Assembly (NCBI GenBank): GCA_947259485.1
Contig: CAMYLU010000009.1
Location: 36,541 to 100,540, forward strand
DNA: 64,000 nt
Direction: 5' to 3'
DNA from: an uncultured Gammaproteobacteria bacterium
GTDB lineage: Bacteria > Pseudomonadota > Gammaproteobacteria > GCA-001735895
Shown: piece after piece, positions 1 to 9,470 of the stretch
Numbering within the stretch: position 1 is the stretch's first letter
Layout of the letters: each line of letters opens with the position of its first letter
Translations under genes and position numbers: made by a program
Notes under the pieces: model-generated
What the model was told of the DNA's origin: nothing
What the model saw: only the letters and a program-made list of their open reading frames with translations
The model's database searches: none

Positions 1-426
1 CAGCAACGCCCCTTTCTCGGAATCTGCATGGGTTTGCAGGTGCTGATAGAACATAGCGAAGAAAACCAGGGCACTGCATGCCTGGGGATTTTCAAAGGCC
101 AGGTAAAGTATTTTGGTGATGGCCATAAGGACCAAAGCGGCGTTAAACTAAAAGTTCCGCACATGGGCTGGAATCGCGTGACACAAACCCAATCACATCC
201 GCTTTGGCATTCGATAGCTGATGACAGCAGATTTTACTTCGTGCACAGTTATTATCTCGAGGTTGAAACGCCGGACCTGCTGGCAGGTGTCACCGATTAT
301 GGTTTCAGTTTTACCAGTGCGATCGCACGGGATAACCTGTTCGCGTTGCAATGTCACCCTGAAAAAAGTGCGGATGCAGGTCTGCAGTTGCTGCGAAATT
401 TTGTCAACTGGGATGGTCGGCCATGA
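1..426 (+). CDS. hisH: Imidazole glycerol phosphate synthase, glutaminase subunit (5' truncated by window edge)
   Basis: This is the glutaminase half of IGP synthase; it releases ammonia from glutamine for HisF in histidine synthesis. The frame is open from base 1 and begins inside the glutamine-amidotransferase nucleophile elbow ([10 protein letters not shown]), so the catalytic Cys is residue 9 of what is visible. The H-P-E of the triad is visible near the end (QCHPEKS). Only about the C-terminal two thirds is here. The stop overlaps the hisA start (ATGA), so the genes are translationally coupled. Identification is firm from motif plus hisA-F-I-E neighbours. Confidence 0.95.
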   Translation, partial: QQRPFLGICMGLQVLIEHSEENQGTACLGIFKGQVKYFGDGHKDQSGVKLKVPHMGWNRVTQTQSHPLWHSIADDSRFYFVHSYYLEVETPDLLAGVTDYGFSFTSAIARDNLFALQCHPEKSADAGLQLLRNFVNWDGRP

Positions 427-1154
427 TTTTGATTCCGGCGATTGATCTAAAGCAAGGTCACTGCGTGCGACTGCGCCAGGGCAACATGGACGACAGTACC
501 GTGTTTTCCGAGGATCCGGTGGCAATGGCAGGCAAATGGGTGGACCAGGGTTGCAGTCGACTGCACCTGGTCGATCTTGATGGCGCCTTCGAAGGTGAGC
601 CGGTTAATGCGGATGTCATTGAGGAGATCTGTAACTCCTTTCCCGATTTGCCGATTCAAATTGGTGGGGGCATTCGCAATACTGCTACCGTTGAGTCATA
701 TCTCGAAGCCGGTGTCAAATATGTCATTATCGGCACCATGGCGGTAAAACGCCCTGAATTCATTACCCAGCTATGTGCCGAGTTTCCGGGCAACGTGATC
801 GTTGGTATCGATGCCAAGGATGGCATGGTGGCAGTCCATGGCTGGGCCGAGAACTCGGATCACAGTGCGCAGGAATTGGCGTTACGCTTCGAGGACCAGG
901 GCGTCGCTGCCATTGTTTATACTGATATCAACCGCGATGGCATGATGCAGGGTGTTAATGTCGAAGCCACGCGCCAGCTGGCCGAATCGGTCGGCGTTCC
1001 GGTCATCGCCTCGGGAGGTGTTACCGATATGGAATGCATTGTCGAACTCAACGCTGTCAAGGATTCAGGCATACAGGGTGTCATCATTGGTCGTGCCCTG
1101 TATGAGCGTACCATCAGCCTTACCGAGGCGCAGGCCTATATTGATCAGAATTAG
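423..1154 (+). CDS. hisA: Phosphoribosyl-formimino-AICAR ribotide isomerase
   Basis: HisA converts ProFAR to PRFAR by an Amadori rearrangement in cytoplasmic histidine synthesis. The 243-aa product is the normal length for this (beta/alpha)8 barrel. Visible are the first-strand IPAIDL with the general-base Asp8, the phosphate-binding QIGGGIR loop, the second catalytic Asp in VGIDAKDG, and the C-terminal ASGGV phosphate loop. The start overlaps the hisH stop by four bases. hisF follows after 15 bases. Confidence 0.97.
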   Translation: MILIPAIDLKQGHCVRLRQGNMDDSTVFSEDPVAMAGKWVDQGCSRLHLVDLDGAFEGEPVNADVIEEICNSFPDLPIQIGGGIRNTATVESYLEAGVKYVIIGTMAVKRPEFITQLCAEFPGNVIVGIDAKDGMVAVHGWAENSDHSAQELALRFEDQGVAAIVYTDINRDGMMQGVNVEATRQLAESVGVPVIASGGVTDMECIVELNAVKDSGIQGVIIGRALYERTISLTEAQAYIDQN

Positions 1155-1169
1155 TCTGATCCTGCTCAA

Positions 1170-1946
1170 ATGTCGCTAGCAAAACGCATTATCCCCTGTC
1201 TTGATGTTGACAACGGCCGTGTGGTCAAGGGCGTCAAGTTTGTCGATATCCGTGATGCCGGCGATCCGGTTGAAAATGCACGTCGCTATAACCTTGAAGG
1301 GGCCGATGAATTAACTTTTCTCGATATCACCGCGAGTTCGGACGACCGCGATACCATGGTGCACGTGGTCGAGGATGTAGCGCGTGAAGTTTTCATCCCG
1401 CTGACGGTGGGTGGTGGCATCCGCGAGTTAGCGGATATCCGGCGCATGCTGAACGCCGGCGCCGACAAGGTCAGCATCAATACCGCGGCAGTGTTCAATC
1501 CCGAGTTTGTTGCCGCCGCGGCAGACAAGTTCGGCTCCCAATGTATCGTGGTCGCGGTCGATGCAAAACGGGTCAGCGCCGAGGATGAACCAGGACGCTG
1601 GGAGATTTTTACCCACGGTGGTCGTAAACCGACCGGCATCGATACGCTTGAATGGGTGCAAAAAATGGATGCTTACGGTGCCGGTGAAATTCTTTTGACC
1701 AGTATGGACCGTGATGGCACTAAAATAGGCTTTGATAACGAGTTAACCCGGCAGGTGTCAGAAGTGGTGAGAGTTCCTGTGATTGCATCGGGCGGCGTCG
1801 GTAATTTGCAGCACCTGGCCGACGGTATTCTGCAAGGAAAAGCCGACGCGGTCCTCGCTGCAAGTATTTTTCATTTTGGCGAATATCGTATCAGCGAAGC
1901 CAAGGCGTTTATGCGAGCCCGGGGAATCGAGGTGCGGGATGACTGA
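1170..1946 (+). CDS. hisF: Imidazole glycerol phosphate synthase, cyclase subunit
   Basis: HisF uses ammonia delivered from HisH to convert PRFAR into imidazole glycerol phosphate and AICAR. The 258-aa product has the typical N-terminus ([14 protein letters not shown]) with catalytic Asp12, the VGGGIR phosphate loop, the second Asp in VVAVDAKR, and ASGGVGN near the end. The 3' end overlaps hisI by eight bases, in the compact gammaproteobacterial order. Confidence 0.97.
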   Translation: MSLAKRIIPCLDVDNGRVVKGVKFVDIRDAGDPVENARRYNLEGADELTFLDITASSDDRDTMVHVVEDVAREVFIPLTVGGGIRELADIRRMLNAGADKVSINTAAVFNPEFVAAAADKFGSQCIVVAVDAKRVSAEDEPGRWEIFTHGGRKPTGIDTLEWVQKMDAYGAGEILLTSMDRDGTKIGFDNELTRQVSEVVRVPVIASGGVGNLQHLADGILQGKADAVLAASIFHFGEYRISEAKAFMRARGIEVRDD

Positions 1947-2322
1947 CTGGATTGACAAGCTCGACTGGAATAGCGATGGCCTGGTCCCTGCAATTGCCCA
2001 GGATTATCAAACTGGCGAAGTATTGATGCTGGCCTGGATGAACCGTGAAGCGTTGCAACTGAGCAGTGAGCAGGGTCGCGCGGTATACTGGTCGAGATCG
2101 CGCCAAAAGCTGTGGTTTAAGGGCGAAGAGTCCGGACACGACCAGCGATTACGCGAAATCCGTGTCGATTGCGATGCCGATGTGGTGTTGATGCAGGTCG
2201 AACAGATTGGAGGAATTGCCTGCCATACGGGTCGGCGGCGCTGTTTCTTTCGTGTTTTAAAGGATGGAGAGTGGCAAATCGATGAAGAAATTATCAAAAA
2301 TCCCGACGAGATTTATCGATGA
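1939..2322 (+). CDS. hisI: Phosphoribosyl-AMP cyclohydrolase
   Basis: HisI opens the purine ring of PR-AMP, the third step of histidine synthesis. The 127-aa product begins [15 protein letters not shown] at an ATG inside the last codons of hisF. The open frame extends further upstream, but that part lies over hisF and is out of family. Visible are the family core [11 protein letters not shown], the W-S-R-S-R-x-K-L-W-x-K-G-E-x-S-G-H block, and the metal-binding CDAD and [12 protein letters not shown] segments. HisI and HisE are separate genes, unlike the fused enterobacterial enzyme. Confidence 0.96.
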   Translation: MTDWIDKLDWNSDGLVPAIAQDYQTGEVLMLAWMNREALQLSSEQGRAVYWSRSRQKLWFKGEESGHDQRLREIRVDCDADVVLMQVEQIGGIACHTGRRRCFFRVLKDGEWQIDEEIIKNPDEIYR

Positions 2323-2645
2323 GTGATGATATACTCCTGCGCCTGATGACAGTACTGGCATCGAGAAAAGACGCGGACCCCGAATCTTCGTACGTAGCGG
2401 GTTTGTATGATCAAGGACTCGATTCCATATTGAAAAAAATCGGTGAAGAGTCAGCTGAAACAATCATTGCCGCAAAATCAGGCGATAAACAGCAAATTGT
2501 TTATGAGACTGCGGACCTTTGGTTCCATTGCATGGTGATGCTGGCACAACAGAATTTAGATGCTAGGCTGGTACTTGAAGAACTGGAGCGTCGCTTCGGC
2601 GTTTCAGGTATCGAAGAAAAAGCCGCACGTGAACAGAGTAAATGA
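2319..2645 (+). CDS. hisE: Phosphoribosyl-ATP pyrophosphatase
   Basis: HisE removes pyrophosphate from PR-ATP, the second histidine step. The 108-aa all-alpha protein has the MazG-like metal-binding pattern: [15 protein letters not shown] in the first helix pair, then [14 protein letters not shown]. It overlaps the hisI stop (ATGA) and ends the his operon; tatA begins eight bases later, so the two operons are probably co-transcribed or at least abutting. Confidence 0.95.
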   Translation: MSDDILLRLMTVLASRKDADPESSYVAGLYDQGLDSILKKIGEESAETIIAAKSGDKQQIVYETADLWFHCMVMLAQQNLDARLVLEELERRFGVSGIEEKAAREQSK

Positions 2646-2653
2646 GGTGAAAC

Positions 2654-2872
2654 ATGGGTTTTGGTGGAATTAGTATCTGGTCGCTGTTATTGATCCTGGC
2701 GATCGTGATCCTGTTGTTTGGCACCAAGAAACTGCGCAATGTCGGCGGAGATCTGGGTGGCGCAATCAGGAGTTTCAAAAAATCGGTTAAAGACGAGGAA
2801 GTCGGGAAAGACGAGACGGAATCCGAGAGCCAGATTATCGAAGGCAAGGTGAAAGAAGAAGACAAGGTTTAA
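2654..2872 (+). CDS. tatA: Sec-independent translocase subunit TatA
   Basis: TatA forms the pore-like component that moves folded proteins across the inner membrane. The 72-aa product has one N-terminal transmembrane helix (about residues 4-21), then the [20 protein letters not shown] amphipathic helix with the conserved FG pair, and a charged tail. It is the first gene of tatABC. A likely substrate lies in this window: the TRAP binding protein at 22898-23995 has a twin-arginine signal. Confidence 0.96.
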   Translation: MGFGGISIWSLLLILAIVILLFGTKKLRNVGGDLGGAIRSFKKSVKDEEVGKDETESESQIIEGKVKEEDKV

Positions 2873-2919
2873 GCCACTTTTGAGCTGGTTTCTTCTTATT
2901 CGAACTGACAAAAAATAAA

Positions 2920-3348
2920 ATGTTTGACATGGGCTTCACCGAGATGATGCTGATTGGCATCGTCGCGCTAATTGTCATTGGTCCCGAACGTCTGCCCGGA
3001 GTAGCGCGCACTGCGGGTAAGTATTTTGGTCGGCTGAAGCGATTCATGACCAGTGTAAAGGCGGATGTCGAACAGGAATTGCGCGCCGATGAATTACGCC
3101 AGATTCTTGCAGATCAGCAACGCGAGCTCGATACCATAAAAGACTCGATGAATGTCGCGGGCAAGGCATTCGAAAAAGAAGTCAACGACGTCAGTGCTGC
3201 CGGAGAGTCGCTTGCGGAAAGCCTCGACGCAACCCCTTCAACCTCCGAGCAAAACAGCGCAGCAGACACGGTCGAACCTGAATCAACCCCCAGGAAAAAA
3301 AAGCCGAAGTCAGTTCCGAAAGACCAGGCCGATGATGTCAAATCATGA
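2920..3348 (+). CDS. tatB: Sec-independent translocase subunit TatB
   Basis: TatB pairs with TatC to form the twin-arginine signal receptor. The 142-aa product starts [20 protein letters not shown], with the conserved membrane Glu8 and the GPERLPG hinge, then a long amphipathic helix and a low-complexity Ser/Glu/Lys tail. It lies 47 bases after tatA and overlaps tatC by four bases. Confidence 0.95.
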   Translation: MFDMGFTEMMLIGIVALIVIGPERLPGVARTAGKYFGRLKRFMTSVKADVEQELRADELRQILADQQRELDTIKDSMNVAGKAFEKEVNDVSAAGESLAESLDATPSTSEQNSAADTVEPESTPRKKKPKSVPKDQADDVKS

Positions 3349-4226
3349 CTGAAGAAGATAATCCGGAGCAAAGTGCCAGCGGCAGCCTGATGTCACACCT
3401 GGTAGAGCTGCGCGATCGCGTGGTGCGGATGGTGGTTGCGATCCTGGTGATTTTCCTGGGCCTGTTTTACTGGGCCAACGATATTTACGTTTACCTGGCG
3501 GAGCCGTTGACGCGGCATTTACCCGAAGGCGCCAACATGATCGCGATCGAGGTCGCTTCGCCTTTCCTGACCCCTTTCAAGCTGGTGTTAATGCTATCGG
3601 TTTTCCTGGCGATGCCGGTGATTCTCTATCAGTGCTGGTCGTTCGTGGCGCCGGGACTTTATGCCAACGAAAAACGCATTGCCGGACCACTGCTGGTATC
3701 CAGCATCCTGCTATTTTATGCCGGGGTGTCTTTCGCCTACTTCATTGTGTTCCCGCTGGTATTCGCGTTTTTTACCAGCATTGGCCCCGAGATGGTCAAT
3801 ATTTCGACCGACATCGGGCGTTACCTCGATTTCGTGCTGGCGCTGTTTTTTGGCTTCGGGCTTGCCTTTGAGGTTCCGATTGCGACCATAATCCTGGTCG
3901 CGATTGGTTTTACAACCCCAAAAAAGCTCAGCGAAAAGCGTCCATTTGTAATAGTCGGCGCTTTTATCCTCGGCATGTTGTTAACGCCACCCGACGTGAT
4001 ATCGCAAGTGTTACTGGCCTTGCCAGTTTGGGTGTTGTTCGAGGCGGGTTTGATTGCATCGAGGATTATTTTCAAGGATCGTGATTTCGACGAGGAAGAC
4101 GATGAAGATGGGGACCTGGAAGATGAAAACTCTGCTGTGCCCGATCATCAGCCCCTGACTGACGAGGAAATGGAAGCTGAACTCGACCAGGCGGAAGCCG
4201 ACGAAGCGCGGGTCGACAAGTCATAA
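3345..4226 (+). CDS. tatC: Sec-independent translocase subunit TatC with an acidic C-terminal tail
   Basis: TatC is the six-helix membrane protein that recognises the RR signal. The 293-aa sequence keeps the two diagnostic glutamates, in [10 protein letters not shown] near the N-terminus and PGLYANEKR in the first periplasmic loop. The protein is about 35 residues longer than the E. coli one, because the last ~50 residues after IIFKDRD are very acidic (about half Asp/Glu). That cytoplasmic tail is unusual. The start overlaps tatB (ATGA). Confidence 0.96.
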   Translation: MTEEDNPEQSASGSLMSHLVELRDRVVRMVVAILVIFLGLFYWANDIYVYLAEPLTRHLPEGANMIAIEVASPFLTPFKLVLMLSVFLAMPVILYQCWSFVAPGLYANEKRIAGPLLVSSILLFYAGVSFAYFIVFPLVFAFFTSIGPEMVNISTDIGRYLDFVLALFFGFGLAFEVPIATIILVAIGFTTPKKLSEKRPFVIVGAFILGMLLTPPDVISQVLLALPVWVLFEAGLIASRIIFKDRDFDEEDDEDGDLEDENSAVPDHQPLTDEEMEAELDQAEADEARVDKS

Positions 4227-4261
4227 CTTAATAAATCGCCTCACTGTCCGATAACCCCGGT

Positions 4262-4801
4262 ATGAGCAGATGTTCTAACATAGCGGCTTTGCTGTGCCTT
4301 ATTGTGGCATCAATTCAGCCCGCCATGGCATTGGAGCTGTTCGGTGTCAGCCTCCAGTCCACCAACCGATCTGAACTGCGCAGCGCTGTCAAGGCAGCCG
4401 GCGTGGTGTTGATTCGTGAAGGTGGTAAGGAGAACTGGTTTGATGTTTATGACAGTTCGAGGGCGCTCGCCGGATCGTCTCGGCTCTACCTCGGTTTTGT
4501 CAAACAGGATCTGCGTTTCGCCTTTGCCGAATACGAATTCGGGAATTTGATTTCGAGGCAATTATTGAGCAATTTGAGCGCTAAGTATGGTGCCGCCGAA
4601 ATTATCGAGGGAAGCTTTATATCCGACCGCAAGTACCGTTGGCAACGTGATGGAATCGACATTGAGCTTAGCAGTGACTGGCGAAATCATAAGTCCCGAC
4701 TGAGCTACATTAATCCCGCTAATATGGCCGATTTGCTTGCCGAACGATCCGCCTATAAGGTCCAGACTGAAGCTATCGCTGGGGAAGTTTCCTTTTACTA
4801 G
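4262..4801 (+). CDS. Secreted protein of unknown function
   Basis: I do not recognise the family. The 179-aa product has a clear Sec signal peptide (residues 1-23, cut after AMA before LELFG). The mature part is a small soluble domain with mixed strands and helices and no cysteine. It begins LFGVSLQSTNRSELRSAVKAAG, which recalls periplasmic proteins that start with a helix followed by a VVLIREGG strand. It lies 35 bases downstream of tatC and may be co-transcribed. Confidence 0.75.
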   Translation: MSRCSNIAALLCLIVASIQPAMALELFGVSLQSTNRSELRSAVKAAGVVLIREGGKENWFDVYDSSRALAGSSRLYLGFVKQDLRFAFAEYEFGNLISRQLLSNLSAKYGAAEIIEGSFISDRKYRWQRDGIDIELSSDWRNHKSRLSYINPANMADLLAERSAYKVQTEAIAGEVSFY

Positions 4802-4910
4802 GTACCGTTGGTCGCGGTTTTTGAACCGTTAGTCCCTGCTGCTTTCGATATCCGGGCGAAAACAGTTAATTTGGCTAGACTTAACCTGTTTACCTGACGA
4901 TGGTGAAGTT

Positions 4911-5177
4911 ATGAATGTAACTGATTCAGCAAGGCCTCAATATACTAATTCCGATGCCGCCCGCAGCGCGGTCGAAGGAATTCGCGAGCAGCTTGAGCGC
5001 CTCGACCAAAACGTAGCCGAAGTTGCCCAGGACGAGAACAGCGACGCCTTTGCACCGGGTTCACGTGACCGTGCGCTGGTTGAGCAGAATGAAATCGTGC
5101 AGGCCGTGCGCGCCAACGCCAGGTCGCTGGAAGCCTCCAACCAGGCGCTTGGAACAATCATCGATATCAAGGTTTAA
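4911..5177 (+). CDS. Small protein with a flagellar-rod-like C-terminal helix
   Basis: The 88-aa protein has no signal peptide or membrane segment. The first half is helical (EGIREQLERLDQNVAEVAQ). The last 30 residues (VQAVRANARSLEASNQALG, then TIIDIKV) follow the pattern of the C-terminal helix of FlgB/FlgC/FlgG-type axial proteins. No flagellar gene lies nearby, so the likeness may be to the short flagellar-C-terminal family found singly in many proteobacteria. It precedes gpmI by 98 bases. Confidence 0.6.
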   Translation: MNVTDSARPQYTNSDAARSAVEGIREQLERLDQNVAEVAQDENSDAFAPGSRDRALVEQNEIVQAVRANARSLEASNQALGTIIDIKV

Positions 5178-5275
5178 ACAACTGAGAGTCAAAATACAAG
5201 TAACAGGATTGTTAACCCGAATCGGGTTTTACGGTATGATTCAACCCTGTCCAGACCGTAGTTTCGATTATCTCA

Positions 5276-6823
5276 ATGACGACCAAACCCGGGACGCTGC
5301 GCCGTCCGACTCTGCTGTGCATCCTGGATGGATTCGGGATTAATGCCGACCCTACGCATAATGCGATCATTCAGGCCAGCACGCCCAATTTCGATCATTA
5401 TTTTTCCGCCTACCCGATGACTACCCTGGAAGCATCCGGACGTGGTGTGGGCCTGCCTGTCGGTCAGATGGGTAATTCTGAGGTCGGGCACATGACTATC
5501 GGTAGCGGTACTATCGTCAAGCAGGACCTGGTGCGCATAGACGATGCCATCGAGGACGGCAGTTTCTTTGAGAATCCCGCCTTACTCGGCGCGGTGCAAA
5601 CCGCGAAAGCTGCTAATCGACCGCTGCATCTCGTTGGCCTGGTTTCAGACGGTGGCGTACACAGCCATATCGATCACCTGTGCGCACTGATAAGACTATG
5701 TCATCAAAATGCGGTCGTGCCTCAGGTACACATGATCACCGATGGACGTGATACCGCACCCCAGGCGGCGTTATCCTACTTGCCCGATCTCGAGACATTA
5801 CTGGAACAATGCGGCGGCCATATCGGAACGGTATCGGGACGTTATTACGCGATGGATCGTGATCAACGCTGGGATCGCGTTGAGCTTGCCTGGAACAATA
5901 TCGTGCATGGCAAGGGTATTGGCGCCAAATCGGCACAGGCGGCTATCCAGCAAAGTTATGATAACGGCAAAAATGATGAATTTATCCTGCCGACTCATTT
6001 ACCGGGCTTGCAGACCCTGCAACCCGGAGACGAAATGATTTTCTTTAATTTTCGCAATGACCGTGTGCGCCAGATCTGTGCCGCCCTTACGTTAGTCGAG
6101 TTTGATGAATTTGAGCGCGGTCCGGGTTATCGCCCGATCACGGTTACCTGCATGACACATTACGATTCCCGGCTCGAGTCTCCGGTCGCGTTTGCGCCGA
6201 CTCAACCAGAAACAACCCTGGGTAGCGTTATCAGTGACGCCGGCCTGACACAGTTACATTGCGCCGAAACCGAGAAATACGCGCATGTTACGTTTTTCTT
6301 TAACGGCGGCCGCGAGGAGCCGTATCCGGGTGAAGAGCGCAGCTTGATCCAGTCACCGCGGGTCGCCACCTATGACCTGCAACCTGAAATGAGCGCGCCC
6401 GAAGTGGCGGATCGGGTTATCGAGGCAATGCAATCTGGCAGCTATGACTTTATCGTAGTCAATTTTGCCAACGGCGATATGGTTGGGCATACCGCGATAC
6501 GCGATGCGATTATCAAGGCCGTGGAAGCGCTGGACCGCGAAGTCGGGCGGGTAATTGAAGCCGCTATTGCGAGTAACTACGCGGTCGTTTTGACCGCCGA
6601 CCATGGTAATTGCGATGAGATGGTGGATCCGGAGACGGGTAAGCCGCATACCCAGCACTCCAATCATCCAGTGCCGTGCCTGGTTATCGATAGCGACGTA
6701 AACACCCTCGAACAGGGTGGAAACCTGTCCGCAATAGCGCCGACCGTACTGCAGTTAATGGGTATTCCGCAACCCGTGGCGATGACCGGAAGATCGGTCA
6801 TTAGTGATAGCCTCGCGAAATAA
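5276..6823 (+). CDS. gpmI: 2,3-bisphosphoglycerate-independent phosphoglycerate mutase
   Basis: GpmI interconverts 3- and 2-phosphoglycerate in glycolysis and gluconeogenesis with two Mn ions. The 515-aa length equals the family norm. Seen are LCILDGFG with metal ligand Asp18, GNSEVGHMTIG with the phosphoserine nucleophile Ser68, TDGRDTAPQAA, SGRYYAMDRDQRWDR, FFNFRNDR, and the C-terminal TADHGNCDEM and HTQHSNHPVP metal sites. The start gives the usual short N-terminal lead. No strong Shine-Dalgarno is visible. Confidence 0.97.
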   Translation: MTTKPGTLRRPTLLCILDGFGINADPTHNAIIQASTPNFDHYFSAYPMTTLEASGRGVGLPVGQMGNSEVGHMTIGSGTIVKQDLVRIDDAIEDGSFFENPALLGAVQTAKAANRPLHLVGLVSDGGVHSHIDHLCALIRLCHQNAVVPQVHMITDGRDTAPQAALSYLPDLETLLEQCGGHIGTVSGRYYAMDRDQRWDRVELAWNNIVHGKGIGAKSAQAAIQQSYDNGKNDEFILPTHLPGLQTLQPGDEMIFFNFRNDRVRQICAALTLVEFDEFERGPGYRPITVTCMTHYDSRLESPVAFAPTQPETTLGSVISDAGLTQLHCAETEKYAHVTFFFNGGREEPYPGEERSLIQSPRVATYDLQPEMSAPEVADRVIEAMQSGSYDFIVVNFANGDMVGHTAIRDAIIKAVEALDREVGRVIEAAIASNYAVVLTADHGNCDEMVDPETGKPHTQHSNHPVPCLVIDSDVNTLEQGGNLSAIAPTVLQLMGIPQPVAMTGRSVISDSLAK

Positions 6824-6888
6824 CCTTGATTACCTGTGCAAATTTAGTGATGATTACAGATTAAGTAGTGCGCGATTAAATAATAAAC

Positions 6889-7548
6889 ATGGCAACCCTA
6901 AACGAAACTCTCGAAGAAATTACGCTGTTTCGAGGTATGAGCGAGGATGACATCGAGAGTGTCGCATCGCAGACGGTTATACGCCAGTTTCCGAAAAACA
7001 CCGTAATTGTCAGCCAGGGTGATGAAACCGATTCGTTCTATGTCATCCTGCAAGGCAAGGTCGATGTTTTCCTGCACAATGACAAGGGTAAGGAAATCAT
7101 CATCAACACGCTCGCTGAACGTGAAGCCTTCGGTGAACTTGCGCCGCTGGGCGGAATCCCGCGCCAGGCCAGTATCATTACTACCGAAGATTCTACCTTT
7201 GGCGTCATTTCGCGCCAGGTATTCATGGATACCTTGTTGAAAAAACCCACCATCAGCATGCAGATTATCGATTTACTGATCCACCGGATTCAGGATTTGA
7301 CCGAGGAAGTCAGTAGTCTCGCGCTCGAGGATGTTTACAACCGGGTGGTGCGGGTTCTCTACAAGCACGCCGACGCCGTTGGCGAGAAATTGGTAACCGA
7401 GAAATTAACCCAGCAGGACATCGCCAGTCGGGTTGGTGCGACCCGCGAAATGGTGCATCGCATTCTTAAAGAACTGAAAACAGGTGGTTATATCTCGATA
7501 GAAGGTAAACATATCACAATCGAGAAGAAACTCCCTCCCGGCTGGTAA
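6889..7548 (+). CDS. CRP/FNR-family transcriptional regulator, CRP-type recognition helix
   Basis: The 219-aa protein has an N-terminal cyclic-nucleotide-like beta barrel (about residues 10-120, including GELAPLGGIPRQASI), a dimer helix, and a C-terminal winged helix (about 165-215). The recognition helix reads VGATREMVHRILKEL, with the R-E-x-x-x-R spacing of CRP, which reads TGTGA. There is no cysteine, so it cannot bind an FNR-type 4Fe-4S cluster. In the barrel, GELAPLGGIPRQAS resembles the CRP phosphate-binding cassette. It is monocistronic. Effector and targets are unknown. Confidence 0.85.
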   Translation: MATLNETLEEITLFRGMSEDDIESVASQTVIRQFPKNTVIVSQGDETDSFYVILQGKVDVFLHNDKGKEIIINTLAEREAFGELAPLGGIPRQASIITTEDSTFGVISRQVFMDTLLKKPTISMQIIDLLIHRIQDLTEEVSSLALEDVYNRVVRVLYKHADAVGEKLVTEKLTQQDIASRVGATREMVHRILKELKTGGYISIEGKHITIEKKLPPGW

Positions 7549-7600
7549 AGCTTCGCTAAAAAAGTGATAACATAGCGCCATTTTCACCGAGGTTGAAACA

Positions 7601-8347
7601 GTGGCGGGTCACAGCAAATGGGCAAACATACAACACCGTAAGAAGGCACAGGATGCGAAACGCGGAAAGTTGTTCACCCGTCTGATAAAAGAAATTGTCG
7701 TTGCCGCCAAGGCAGGGGGGTCGGATCTCGATGCCAATGCCTCGTTGCGTACGGCAGTCGACAAGGCCAAGTCACAATCAGTACCCAAGGATGCAATCGA
7801 GCGCGCGGTAAAGCGTGGCGCCGGCGAACTTGATGGTTCTGATTACGAGGAAATTCGCTACGAGGGATATGGACCCGCGGGAGTCGCGGTGATAGTCGAA
7901 TGCCTTTCAGATAATCGTAATCGCACTGTCGCCGAAGTTCGCCACGCTTTCACCAAGGCCGGTGGCAACCTCGGACAAAGTGGTTCGGTGGCATACATGT
8001 TCAACAATATTGGCGTGCTGCTTTATTCGCCTGAGCATGATGAAGACAGTGTTATGGAAGCCGCAGTTGACGCAGGTGCCGAGGATATTATCGTCGCCGA
8101 CGACGGCAGTATCGAGGTTCTGACGACAGCCGAAAATTATGTTGCGGTGAAACAGTCGATGACCGACGCAGGCCTAGAACCGGAAGACTCGGAGTTAACC
8201 ATGCGCGCGTCCACCAATGCCGAGCTCGATCTCGATGACGCCCAGAAAGTCCTGCGCCTGGTCGACTTGCTGGAAAGCTCTGATGATGTGCAGGATGTGT
8301 ATTACAACGCTGAAATTCCACAGGAAGCGTACGAGGCCCAGGCTTAA
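7601..8347 (+). CDS. yebC: YebC/PmpR-family protein (translation factor/regulator)
   Basis: The 248-aa product matches the family from its first residues (MAGHSKWANIQHRKKAQDAKR), using a GTG start with GAGG upstream. The family has been described both as DNA-binding regulators and as ribosome-associated factors easing proline-rich stretches. The position immediately before ruvC is standard in gammaproteobacteria. The stop shares one base with the ruvC start (TAATG). Confidence 0.95.
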   Translation: MAGHSKWANIQHRKKAQDAKRGKLFTRLIKEIVVAAKAGGSDLDANASLRTAVDKAKSQSVPKDAIERAVKRGAGELDGSDYEEIRYEGYGPAGVAVIVECLSDNRNRTVAEVRHAFTKAGGNLGQSGSVAYMFNNIGVLLYSPEHDEDSVMEAAVDAGAEDIIVADDGSIEVLTTAENYVAVKQSMTDAGLEPEDSELTMRASTNAELDLDDAQKVLRLVDLLESSDDVQDVYYNAEIPQEAYEAQA

Positions 8348-8871
8348 TGATTATCCTGGGGATTGACCCTGGATCGCGCATTACCGGTTTTGGCCTCATC
8401 GATAATCAAGCTAGCCGCATCGAGTATGTCACCAGTGGCAAGATCAGGGTCAGCGGGGATAGCCTGCCACAGCGCCTGGGTTGTATTTTTAAAGAAATCG
8501 AAAGCGTGATACAAAAGCACGGGCCTGAACAGATGAGCATCGAAAACGTGTTCATGGCACGCAACCCTGATTCGGCATTGAAGCTGGGACAGGCTCGCGG
8601 TGCGGCTATTTGTGCGGCCTACCAGGCCGGGCTTGAAATAGCCGAGTATGCGCCGCGCGAAATCAAGCAGGCCATTGTCGGTACGGGTGCAGCCAACAAG
8701 GAACAGGTTCAGCATATGGTAAAACGTTTGCTTGGAATCAGGCAGGATCTGCAAGCCGACGAGGCGGATGGCCTCGCGATTGCTATCTGCCACGCACAAT
8801 TTTATGCTACGCGGCAGAAAACGGGTATCGACCCCGGTTTGTTAAAGCGCAGGAGAAGCAGCCGCAGATGA
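8347..8871 (+). CDS. ruvC: Holliday junction resolvase RuvC
   Basis: RuvC cuts Holliday junctions symmetrically in recombinational repair. The 174-aa product has the RNase H fold signature: first strand LGIDPGSRITGFGLI with acidic Asp7, the catalytic Glu in MSIENVF, and a C-terminal DEADGLAIAICH block supplying the remaining acids. It is coupled to yebC upstream and overlaps ruvA by four bases. Confidence 0.97.
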   Translation: MIILGIDPGSRITGFGLIDNQASRIEYVTSGKIRVSGDSLPQRLGCIFKEIESVIQKHGPEQMSIENVFMARNPDSALKLGQARGAAICAAYQAGLEIAEYAPREIKQAIVGTGAANKEQVQHMVKRLLGIRQDLQADEADGLAIAICHAQFYATRQKTGIDPGLLKRRRSSRR

Positions 8872-9470
8872 TCAGCCGACTGACAGGTATACTGGCCGCC
8901 AAGCGCGCCCCGCAAGTACTGATAGATTGCAATGGAGTGGGTTACGAAGCAGATGTGTCGATGACGACGTTTTACCAGCTACCCGAAGTAGGCGAGCGCA
9001 TCTCCATCTGGACCCATTTGCTGGTTAAAGACGATTCACACAGCCTGATCGGGTTCAATGACGAGCAGGAACGCAAGCTGTTCCGCCAACTGATTCGAAT
9101 TAATGGTGTTGGTCCAAAAATGGCGTTAACAATTTTATCTGGCATCGACGATCAGCAATTTGCGCTTTGCATTGTTAATAACGATGTGGCGATGCTGACC
9201 AGGCTACCGGGTGTCGGCAAGAAAACTGCCGAACGCCTGGTTATCGAGATGCGTGACAAGATCGACAGCCTGGTAAGCGACACGCCCACGCGCGAGGTTT
9301 TAGCGACTGGACATTCGATGGTAAGTGAAGCCATTGAAGCCCTGCAGGCCCTGGGCTACAGGCCGATAGATGCCGAAAAAATGATCAGTCGAGCGCAACA
9401 GCAGGGTAAGGCTCAAAGCAGTGCCTCGGAGTTAATTAAACAGGCGCTGCAGGCGTCGGTTAAGGTATGA
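8868..9470 (+). CDS. ruvA: Holliday junction DNA-binding subunit RuvA
   Basis: RuvA tetramers hold the Holliday junction square and recruit RuvB. The 200-aa product shows the N-terminal OB domain ([21 protein letters not shown]), two helix-hairpin-helix motifs ([15 protein letters not shown] and [16 protein letters not shown]), and a C-terminal three-helix domain beginning about residue 150 that contacts RuvB. It overlaps both neighbours by four bases. Confidence 0.97.
   Translation: MISRLTGILAAKRAPQVLIDCNGVGYEADVSMTTFYQLPEVGERISIWTHLLVKDDSHSLIGFNDEQERKLFRQLIRINGVGPKMALTILSGIDDQQFALCIVNNDVAMLTRLPGVGKKTAERLVIEMRDKIDSLVSDTPTREVLATGHSMVSEAIEALQALGYRPIDAEKMISRAQQQGKAQSSASELIKQALQASVKV

Noticed and set aside
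1783..1938. Extended N-terminus for HisI
   Set aside because: The extra 52 codons overlap hisF and are not part of the family; the ATG at 1939 is correct.
6889..7548. FNR as the identity of the regulator
   Set aside because: There is no cysteine to bind an iron-sulfur cluster and the recognition helix is CRP-type.
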